A DNA stretch of 64,000 nt, from assembly GCA_001632435.1 (NCBI GenBank), contig KV423914.1, positions 528,209 through 592,208 on the forward strand, written 5' to 3'. This document shows positions 33,140 through 40,516 of the stretch, piece by piece. The translations under genes and the position numbers were made by a program. This stretch comes from Calocera cornea HHB12733. Its lineage: Eukaryota > Basidiomycota > Dacrymycetes > Dacrymycetales > Dacrymycetaceae. How positions within the stretch are numbered: the stretch's first letter is position 1; every line of letters starts with the position of its first letter. Under the pieces are notes generated by a model. The model was given only the letters and a program-made list of their open reading frames with translations, did no database searches and had not been told where the DNA came from.

Positions 33140-33696
33140 GCTTTGTCTTGGTGGTACTTTGTCAATGTCGAGGTCGAGGTCCTGGCGGTTCGCACTGCTG
33201 GAGACCATAGCTGGAGACCATAGCTGCTATTTATATGGTTGCAGAACTACTAGCGTGTCTCTATCTCCCGTGAGTCTCCCATCCTGGGCATCTATCGAGT
33301 CTGATAGCTTGATCTCTGCGCATACGTCGAACTCCATCAATATCACGCAGTGGTAGGCGGCACGGGTTGGGCACGTCTTCCTGCGCGAATCGTGGACAGG
33401 AAGCGTTGCATAAAGATATCATCTTCGGAGTCACTCTGACCGTTGAGCTGCGCTCGGATGGATATCGAAAAGAGTACTGATCGAGAAAGCTCCTCTCGAT
33501 GCTTGTGGAGGAGTTTGTCAGGACAGTCAATCATCATATGATCTTAACAAAAGTTGAAGCAACGTCGCTGCACTACTGCCTTGGACCGGGTCGCTGTATC
33601 TGCATCTGTCTATACAACATTCATATCACATCTGTTCTGGAGTATATCGACAGTCGATCCCTTGCTTATCCGCACCGACCAATAGCCCATTCACCC
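33140..33696. other. Intergenic between peptide genes B and C
   Basis: Promoter of gene B and 3' flank of gene C. No further gene is supported. Confidence 0.35.
33229..33236 (-). promoter_or_regulatory. TATA box of peptide gene B
   Basis: A TATAAATA sequence lies about 90-97 bp upstream of the start codon. Comparable elements precede most members of the array. Confidence 0.65.
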
Positions 33697-33911
33697 TCAA
33701 ATCGAACGGTCTCCCAGCCCTGAGCCCGCAGTCAGCATCCCCATAAAGTCATAGCGATTCCGCACATACCCGCGAGACACCCTGGGTTCGCACATGGGTC
33801 ACAGCACTTGCCCTCATCGTTACAAACCGCCGCCCTTGCACATATCGGAGTGGCGACAGCAGAGACCGCGACGCCGATGACGGTGAGAACAATAATGTTG
33901 AGGATCTTCAT
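33697..33911 (-). CDS. Small secreted cysteine-rich peptide C (CNDEG-CC type)
   Basis: Exons 33770-33911 and 33697-33719 give 54 residues. The signal peptide (MKILNIIVLTVIGVAVSAVA) is followed by TPICARAAVCNDEGKCC, DPCANPGCLAG and a seven-codon second exon ending GDRSI. Spacing is C-x5-C-x5-CC-x2-C-x4-C. The intron (GTATGT to CTCAG, with a CTGAC branch site) sits just after the last cysteine, the same relative position as the donor next to the stop in peptides A, B and E. Without splicing the frame would run about 12 codons to a different stop. A close relative of peptide D. The TATA element (CTATAAG) is at about 33992. Confidence 0.75.
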
Positions 33912-34211
33912 TTCGAAGCAGCTTTAGGTTTGCAGGGTTCCGTTGAGGGGAATGGTCGCTGGGGTTGGGGCACCGTCCCATTCGCTCCTGCCTTATAGCA
34001 CCAGCCTTGATCATTCTCGGCAGAAGGGATCGCATGTGTAACTCTATGGATAGTGCACCGGTGCTGAGAAAGGAAGATGAAGTGCTACGATGGTACTATT
34101 TTTAAACCACGGTCCATATGGTCGACTGCCAAATACGTCGCAGCGTTCGATTGAACATGTGGCCTATAGATCGCCTGTGCTGTACGTCTTCCGATAGGAT
34201 ATCTCGCATGA

Positions 34212-34456
34212 TCAGAACATCGGCACAATCTGTCTGTCATAATCCTTCGATCGAGGCCCGATTTCTCCGGGAGAAGGTCGGACATTGTGTGTGGAGCTCC
34301 TTCCGTGCACGCACTGACTGACACACAGGCGGGATTTTCGCAAGGGTTGCAACAGACGCCTTCGTCGTTGCATACCGCCACCTGGCACTCCGGAGCTGCA
34401 ACAGCACATGTGCAGACGATAGCGGCAACGATTGCCATGAGTTGGTAGTGGTTCAT
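34212..34456 (-). CDS. Small secreted cysteine-rich peptide D (CNDEG-CC type)
   Basis: The signal peptide and core are clear: MNHYQLMAIVAAIVCTCAVA, then APECQVAVCNDEGVCCNPC and ENPACVS. The mature part shares C-x5-C-x5-CC-x2-C-x4-C and the CNDEG-CC core with peptide C. The C-terminus depends on splicing. I prefer exons 34319-34456 and 34212-34229 (donor GTCAGT, acceptor GACAG), which give 51 residues ending IVPMF, analogous to peptide C. Unspliced, the frame stays open to about 34085 and would yield an atypical 123-residue product. A GTGCGT donor slightly downstream is an alternative. Confidence 0.65.
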
Positions 34457-34621
34457 CGCGATATTGATGTATGAGTAGTCCTGCGGATGAAGCGGTGCGC
34501 GAGTGCTGAGACGCTCGAATGTCAGCCGGATTTATGCGATTTGGCGCAGGATCAAGTCTGAACAGAATAACTGGTCTGGTAGGTAGGCTGGTCTACCGCC
34601 ACCGGTAATCACCGCCTCGCT

Positions 34622-34828
34622 TTAAAAACTGGGGGAGGTTGTACCGGCGCATCCAAAATGTGATCTAAACGCTGCCTTGTCCGCTCCGTTTAGATTGTCT
34701 GGCTTGTACTCGCCTTGGAGCTTGCACCAGCTTGTGCACAAAGCGTTGCCGTCAGGCGCTGTGATACCCTGTGCCCTGTCACATGGCAAGAATCGGCTGT
34801 AACCTTTCCGGCCGCGGAGGTCGACCAT
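34622..34828 (-). CDS. Possible small cysteine-containing ORF (uncertain)
   Basis: A 68-codon frame from an ATG at 34828 encodes MVDLRGRKGYSRFLPCDRAQ, then ALCTSWCKLQGEYKPDNLNG and FRSHFGCAGTTSPSF. The composition looks protein-like and has four cysteines, but there is no signal peptide in the frame. A short upstream minus-strand frame beginning MRLELLFIAGGIC could supply one by splicing, although I could not find an intron that joins the two in phase. It lies inside the peptide array in the same orientation. It does not share the PPC signature. It may be an unrelated secreted peptide, a decayed gene or a chance frame. Confidence 0.3.
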   Translation of the reverse strand: MVDLRGRKGYSRFLPCDRAQGITAPDGNALCTSWCKLQGEYKPDNLNGADKAAFRSHFGCAGTTSPSF

Positions 34829-35107
34829 AGTACCATCAAAGTGACTCACTCGTTAGGGGGGCACGCAGATCCCTCCAGCTATGAACAACAACTCCAGACG
34901 CATAGTTATCTGGTCGTACAACAGAGGGATATGAACAATCGCTGTCAATCTTCTCAAAAAAAGTTATGATCTTCGCCCTTCCAAACCCTCCACCTTCTCC
35001 ACTTTGAGTGTATAATCCAGATGAAGGCATGCGGCATCACCTGATCCAGCCCAGCCATTTACCTCATCAGTACTGTTTCAGAATCCGGCGAACAGTTGTA
35101 CACTCAC

Positions 35108-35269
35108 CTAAGGGAGACAAGGCGGATTTCCAGGAATACAAGGATCGTAGCACGTGCCCGTGTTGGGGTCGCAGATGCAACCAAGACCGCAGTTAGGAGG
35201 ACCAGGCATGGCGAGAGTCTGTCTGGCGACCGTGACGAGAAAGGCGGCGGAAATCCAGGAGACCTTCAT
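35108..35269 (-). CDS. Small secreted cysteine-rich peptide E (6-Cys type)
   Basis: 53 residues: signal peptide MKVSWISAAFLVTVARQTLA, then MPGPPNCGLGCICDPNTGT and CYDPCIPGNPPCLP. Spacing C-x3-C-x1-C-x6-C-x3-C-x6-C is identical to peptide B. Its CDP motif after the third cysteine links the A/B/E type to the 8-Cys peptides G, H and I, which also have CDP. The TAG stop is followed directly by GTGAGT, so the last coding base is also the last base before a predicted donor. On the minus strand a CATATATTG element at about 35356-35364 is a candidate TATA box. Confidence 0.8.
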   Translation of the reverse strand: MKVSWISAAFLVTVARQTLAMPGPPNCGLGCICDPNTGTCYDPCIPGNPPCLP

Positions 35270-35901
35270 GGATTGTGGTGGTCTGTCGATTGAGATTATG
35301 GTTGTCAGGATTGTGTTCGATCCAGGTGATGCCGTCTCCGTAGCCCAGGATGTGCTGCAATATATGCATTTCGCGGTGTTAAGTGCGGCAACGCTAGCAT
35401 CTGTACACTAGACCTTTTAGCATCGTCCCGGAAGCATGAGCGTATACCTGTCAATGTGAGGATCGCCGCAAGAAATGGTTTCCTGCTGATTTGGATAGCG
35501 GCCTTGGAAAAGTGATTGTCACAGCGGCGGAAAGACCCGTTCGAACTTGCAACGAAGCACTACGAAGGTTGTCCTCCGTTGGGAAGCTGACTTAGGTGCT
35601 CTACATCTCTGTCAAGCTCCGCATACGGTGAATAGGAGGCGGCGCCTAAATGCCATTGTCTCGGATCCGTACTACCTTCAGTCAGCTACCATCGTCGAAC
35701 CGCTTCAAGGTTACAGCGTCTGGGCATTCATGCCCTCCCTGATTCCATACTGGGTCCACCGGCTTCACTTGACGCAGCGGCAAGGGAGACCTGATAACTG
35801 TCCAGCCGTTCAGGAGGCCGGTCCATCAGAATGAGTAGCTCTTCCGACGAGCAGATCTTTCGCATCAGAGCGGTGGCATACAGACAATGGGTGTCACTCA
35901 C
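35270..35901. other. Intergenic between peptide gene E and peptide pseudogene F
   Basis: No further gene is supported. It contains the promoter of E and the 3' flank of F. Confidence 0.35.
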
Positions 35902-36072
35902 CGGAACACAGGGAGGGTTCCCGATCTCGCAGGTATCTGTGCAGACGGTTCCATCGGCATTGCAGACGCAGGAAGATCCGACGGAGACATCACGCCCCGG
36001 ATGTCAGGCGGCGAAGACTGTGCCGAGCATGGCTGTTGCAGCAACGAGGTTGTTGAGACTAGCGAGACGCAT
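35902..36072 (-). pseudogene. Peptide gene F, interrupted by an in-frame TGA
   Basis: The frame starts MRLASLNNLVAATAMLGTVF and AA, a normal signal peptide, then meets TGA exactly where the mature peptide should begin. It continues in the same frame as HPGRDVSVGSSCVCNADGT and VCTDTCEIGNPPCVP, retaining C-x1-C-x6-C-x3-C-x6-C and the NPPC signature of peptides A, B and E. The first cysteine of that group is missing. A GTGAGT donor follows CVP at the family position, and a good TATATAA element remains at about 36130. No short intron can remove the stop. It is a recent nonsense pseudogene, or the TGA is a sequencing error. Confidence 0.65.
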
Positions 36073-36911
36073 GTTGCGTGTTTCGAGCCGGGAGCGGGTA
36101 CGACGACGTACATCTTCCATCCGAGCGGCTTATATACTGCACCGTACGCATGTAGTGGGCCACTCTTCCCTAAAGTATCATGTACACAGTGGGTAGAAGC
36201 GGCAGCCTGACCATGTCTCGACGTACATTCATTGCTTGGCCAGACAACTGCACGAAGAGTCTTGGATGCTGAAAGCCTCAGTGATGGAATATAACAGAAC
36301 CCCGAGAACTCGGTCAAGCCTGAAGAGCAGCTTTTCCGGGAGATTGCCCCTCAATTGCCGTGTCCTTTGGTGGTTCGCAAATGCCCAGATGATACAGAAT
36401 CAGTACGGGGAAGCCTCGCCCTCCGTCGGCGGAGGATGGACAGGGGAGACTCGGCCGCGGCATCAAACACACATGCGAACCCGGCATCACCGGAGCCGGA
36501 AGCTCCCAGATCAGATGGATGGGCTGTACACCGCAAGACCTCGGACTCATCATGATGCTCTTGCGAATCCCGTTTAGAGCGCGTGGCTTTGGGTTGATCG
36601 GCTGAAGATACAAACGGTTGATGCTCAGTTCCCTTGTCATTGTCAATCTCGTTGATGGAGGCGACCTCTGGTATGATGACTTGCGGACACCTGGGCGGGA
36701 AAGCGGTTCAAATAATGGCATTCATCAACAGTTCAATGCCCACCGCTTCTCCATTATCAGGTGCTACCGCCTCATTCCCATCAACACGGCATGCAGTCAC
36801 CAGCCAAGCGCCCTGTATACCGAGAATGAGCCCGATCAATGTTCGGTATGTCTCACCCAGTCAGCGATACATCACACATCACACAATCAAAGGGGCAGCA
36901 AAGACCTTCGG
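36073..36911. other. Intergenic within the peptide array
   Basis: A long minus-strand frame at 36314-36721 has no signal peptide or cysteine pattern, and I do not accept it as a gene. Nothing else is supported. Confidence 0.35.
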
Positions 36912-37083
36912 TCATGGAATTGTTGGTCCCTCTGATCCGAGGCACGAGGCCGTGCCGCACTCGCACATGTGGTGGCAAATGAGATTACAGACGCAACCTA
37001 TGACTGGGACTTGTATCGTCAGACATTGAGCCTTGCTCGTTGGCACGGCAAGGCGAAACTACGATATTGAAGGACAGGCGCAT
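36912..37083 (-). pseudogene. Possible frameshifted peptide gene J
   Basis: An ATG at 37083 opens MRLSFNIVVS, similar to the MRFSLNVIAL start of peptide G, but this frame ends without a cysteine core. In another frame, overlapping and continuing to a TGA at 36912-36914, the sequence reads SKAQCLTIQVPVIGCVCNLI and CHHMCECGTASCLG, with a cysteine density like that of G, H and I (CVCDPICRNPC). A net frame change between the two would join them. I read this as a decayed relative of G, though chance resemblance cannot be excluded. Confidence 0.35.
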
Positions 37084-37520
37084 ATTGGTCTGGGTTCCCG
37101 TTCGTAGAGCTCATCCCGATTGTTGCGAGCATCCCGTATACATTCCTTGGCCAAATTCGCACAATAAACAGGTGCAGTCCGGCTGTGTCGGTGACGTGGA
37201 AGCGGCGGATAGGTGTTGGGCCGCGAATGTCGCTTGCGAGATTGAGCTCTGCCGACTCCTTTTCTTCCGATACTCCAGGGCAACGCGATGCGAGTTTGGG
37301 CGGACTGATGGTATCTGGGCACGTGCAACTGGAACATGGAATTGTGCTGAACCACGCCCTCTACCATGTCTCCCCGCCCTACACATATCCCGCGCACTCT
37401 CGATGTACCACAGACCCCCTCTTCCTACTCATATGCTTCTTCGTCCACATAGTTCATGTCGAGGAATTCGTCCTACATAGGCTCAGTCCTTGTTTATGAA
37501 GCACAATTCCATGCTCACTT
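37084..37520. other. Intergenic between J and peptide gene G
   Basis: On the minus strand, a likely 3' UTR intron acceptor for gene G (CCTATGTAG) lies at about 37474. No gene is supported. Confidence 0.35.
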
Positions 37521-37682
37521 TCAAGACGAGGCAGATGGCGTGCAGCAGGGCGGCTTTTCCGGCTCGCACGGATTGCGGCAGATGGGGTCGCAGACGCAGC
37601 ACGCTTCACAATGTTTTTGGGCATTGGCGATGACGGCACACACGGCGAGGGTGAGGGCGATGACGTTGAGGGAGAACCGCAT
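37521..37682 (-). CDS. Small secreted cysteine-rich peptide G (8-Cys type)
   Basis: 53 residues: signal peptide MRFSLNVIALTLAVCAVIANA, then QKHCEACCVCDPICRNPC and EPEKPPCCTPSASS. The eight cysteines have spacing C-x2-CC-x1-C-x3-C-x3-C-x6-CC, nearly identical to peptides H and I. The stop TGA is followed two bases later by GTGAGC, with an acceptor (CCTATGTAG) downstream, consistent with a 3' UTR intron close to the stop. The minus-strand AATATAAG at about 37753-37760 is a candidate TATA box. Likely a compact, disulfide-rich extracellular peptide; function unknown. Confidence 0.84.
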   Translation of the reverse strand: MRFSLNVIALTLAVCAVIANAQKHCEACCVCDPICRNPCEPEKPPCCTPSASS

Positions 37683-38178
37683 TCTCTTGGGTCGGCTGGT
37701 TGGGTGAATGGCTAGGCTGGAGTGTGTAGCAGAACCAACATTCTAGTGCTATTCTTATATTGCCTTGCATGCCAAGAGATCGGTCCGTGTTCAATGAGTT
37801 TCTGATATGACCGATGACCGGTTGAGCCAAGATACTCCCCGGTTTAGATGCGCATTTGTCGGTACCGACTGATGCGGAGAAGATCCGGAACTTCAACATT
37901 ACCGAACGACTGAGACATTCTCTCTAACCAGGGCGCCGGAGAAGCAGGTCGCCGTGCGAAGTCTTGTCAAGTGATAGTCATCCCGCGAAAGGGTTGGATT
38001 CCGGAAGCATAGACGACCACAGCTATTCATTCATTTCGGCTGTTGTACTGCCCAGCTCCGTACAGAATATCCACTCCCCCTAACAACTCAGCGACCCTCG
38101 GGCATCGGTTGGCGTCCTCCCTCTGCATCATCATCAGCAACCCCGACCGCCCTCATACAGCCCGCACACTCACTTAAA
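37683..38178. other. Intergenic between peptide genes G and H
   Basis: Promoter of G and 3' flank of H. No gene is supported. Confidence 0.35.
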
Positions 38179-38343
38179 TCAAGACGACGAGGATGGCCCG
38201 CAACAAGGCGGGGCGGCCGGGTCGCAGGGGTTGCGACAGATGGGGTCGCAGATGCAGCAGACCTCGCAGGTGATCTGGGCGCTCGAGAGGGGGACGAGGG
38301 CCGTGAAGGCGAGGAGGACGAGGGAGGCCAGGGTGAGCTTCAT
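38179..38343 (-). CDS. Small secreted cysteine-rich peptide H (8-Cys type)
   Basis: 54 residues: signal peptide MKLTLASLVLLAFTALVPL and SSA, then QITCEVCCICDPICRNPC and DPAAPPCCGPSSSS. Spacing C-x2-CC-x1-C-x3-C-x3-C-x6-CC matches peptides G and I. The TGA stop is followed after five bases (TTTAA) by GTGAGT, and an acceptor (GATGATGCAG) lies about 55 bp downstream. A CATATAAC element upstream (about 38423 on the plus axis) is a candidate TATA box. The mature part is only about 30 residues. With G and I it forms the tightest subfamily of the array. Confidence 0.84.
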   Translation of the reverse strand: MKLTLASLVLLAFTALVPLSSAQITCEVCCICDPICRNPCDPAAPPCCGPSSSS

Positions 38344-38901
38344 TCTGGTGCTTGTATGGGTTTGAACGGTGCTGAGAAGGTGGTAGGATCGGTTGGGATG
38401 GTCGTGTGTCGAAAGCGCCGGGTTATATGGAATACCGAACAGGGGAGAAGCATGGAAGTGAATCGGGCCGTGCTCGGTCAGGTGTGATGAGAGAAGCTCT
38501 GGAGTGCAGTTTGTTTGTAAGCAGGCTTTGATCTGCCCGGGCGGAGTAGATGAAGGGCGTTTAGCGGAGGGTTGGTCGGGCGGGATGAAGATGAGTGGGC
38601 GGGTCTCCCGCCCGTTCGTGCAGGGTGAGAACACAAAGACTCGGGGGGAGGGTGATGCAATTGGGGAAGTGGCACGGGGCGAGAAATGGTACCAAAAAGA
38701 TGCAGATCAACAACATTCATGCATTCATTTCATCATACACAACGCACGTTTGTCCCCAGTACTCAGTGTCGCACACTCTCGCTCTTGTCTCGATTCAACC
38801 GCATCAGTCTCCAGCTCAGTCATGCCGAGCATCCCCTGCTGCACGGTCGGGACTGAGCCGCCAGAGCTCAGACCGGCTACACTACACTCACCTTTCACCA
38901 C
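38344..38901. other. Intergenic between peptide genes H and I
   Basis: Promoter of H and 3' flank of I. No gene is supported. Confidence 0.35.
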
Positions 38902-39093
38902 TCACTCCACGCAGCAAGACGGCGCCTCAGGCTGGCACGGGTTCCTACAGACGGGGTCGCACACACAGCAGATGCGGCATATGCCCTGCGGCCCCGCGCT
39001 GGGTCCGGGGGCGGGGTCGGCGCTAGCGAGCGGGGCGAGGCCGGCGAGGGCGAGCAGGAGCAGGAGCAGGAGGGCGGTGTGCGGGAGCTGCAT
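38902..39093 (-). CDS. Small secreted cysteine-rich peptide I (8-Cys type)
   Basis: 63 residues: a long Leu-rich signal peptide (MQLPHTALLLLLLLALAGLA, PLASA), a Pro/Gly spacer DPAPGPSAGPQG that the other members lack, then ICRICCVCDPVCRNPCQP and EAPSCCVE. Spacing C-x2-CC-x1-C-x3-C-x3-C-x6-CC equals that of G and H. The codons are the most GC-biased of the array. The stop overlaps a donor (GA|GTGAGT), and a second GTGAGT follows 10 bases after the stop. A TATAAAA box lies about 100 bp upstream (39189-39195). It is the rightmost member of the array. Confidence 0.82.
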   Translation of the reverse strand: MQLPHTALLLLLLLALAGLAPLASADPAPGPSAGPQGICRICCVCDPVCRNPCQPEAPSCCVE

Positions 39094-39188
39094 GCTGGGC
39101 TGGGCGCTTGGCTGGTGGTCGGGCTGATGCTGGGGCTTGCCCTTGGGAATTCGGATGAGGTGAGGTGGGAGTGGGCGGGGGGCGGGGG

Positions 39189-39195
39189 CTTTTAT
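39189..39195 (-). promoter_or_regulatory. TATA box of peptide gene I
   Basis: A TATAAAA sequence on the minus strand lies about 100 bp upstream of the start codon. Confidence 0.65.
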
Positions 39196-40516
39196 AGACG
39201 TTTGACAGGCGTTGACGGGTCTCCGTGCGGACAGAACGATGAGCATGTCCACAGAAGGAGCGTGCGTGTACAGCTCGAGGGGGGGGGAGACGCCCGGATG
39301 TAGTGGGAGCGGCCATGCCCGAGCGACGACGAGTCACTGCCTTCTGTAAACCGTCTGCAGGCAGGAACACGAGACGCGTATCGGCATGTTCACAAAGGCG
39401 TCGACTGCTACGGGCGGTTGGTGCGCTTGCCGTGGTGCTAGCTGGGAGGAAAGAGGGACGGCTCGGAGGGATCGGAGGAGATAGCCGCTCGGCTCGGGAA
39501 GCGAGCTGATGCCAGAGCTGCAAGCCTGCAAGCCTGCAAGTGGTCGGACGTCTTTGCACGAGATACAGGTCGATCGCGGGCACCGACGTGTTGTATATCG
39601 TCATCTGAGCTAAGATCGAGGGCCGGACGGAGATGGAAAGTGCCGATGGGAGGTTCTTGCTTAGCATCAGTAGATGTAAGTCGGGTGGGAGCGCGTATAC
39701 GGCAGCCGGAGAGGAGGCGAGCCTCGACCGTGCATCAAGGTCTTTATGAGATAGTTGGCCCCGAGCCCGAGGGTACGAGGAGCGAGGTGGGGAGCCAGCA
39801 TCGCTCAATCAATCAATCCAGGACCGAGGAGGAGTAGTAGACTAACATATACGTAGACTGTACAAAACAGAAGCGCATCAACCGAGGCCGTTCTGAGTTG
39901 ACTGTCCCGCAAAGATGCTCCACGGCAGAGACGACAGCACAGCGCTGAAGTGGTATCGCCAACAGTATCGTGTATGCGCAGCAGCCCGATCCCGAGCCCA
40001 GAGCGTGGCATCAGCGAGCAAGCGGCAAGGCGCATATATGCCATGTAGGGATGACTCGAGCGTGCCAGCGTTGCATTGATGTGAGCAGGCTCCACGGGCC
40101 CCCGGGCGCGCGGCGAGGCAGCAGCACGGTAGCCCGCCGGTGTCCGCCCGCCGGTCCAGTGCGAGCAGCCTTATCGAGCGGGCCGTCCCGTCCGAGGTGC
40201 AGCAGAAGGGGAGGGAGGGGGGAGAGGGTCATGAGATGGGGACATTCCAACGCGGGCGGTGTCTTAGGGCCCACGCAACGGCGCGGCGTTTGGGGACGTC
40301 CGAGGTGGGCGACGGCGATGACGGTATAAATAGGCGGCTGCGGGTTCGCACGGCCGTCGTCGCCCCACTCCCCCCCGACGAGCACGACGCGGCCGACGAC
40401 GGCGACGAGGGATATCCGACGTTGTGCATCCATACCCGTCCCGGCATCCCAGCCAGAAAGAGCGGCCTCGGGCGACTCAGGGTTGCTGTGTTGGGAAGGC
40501 AGGCCGCAGTCACAGC
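39196..40516. other. Divergent intergenic region, peptide gene I / glycine-rich gene
   Basis: No gene is supported in 1.3 kb. A TATAAATA element at 40325-40332 is a strong candidate promoter for the plus-strand gene that follows. Long shadow frames occur because of the extreme GC content. Confidence 0.45.
40325..40332 (+). promoter_or_regulatory. TATA box of the glycine-rich gene
   Basis: TATAAATA lies in a GC-rich promoter 185 bp upstream of the first in-frame ATG, followed by a pyrimidine-rich leader. Confidence 0.65.

Noticed and set aside
36314..36721. 135-codon minus-strand frame within the peptide array
   Set aside because: It lacks a signal peptide and the family cysteine pattern, and shows no recognisable domain.
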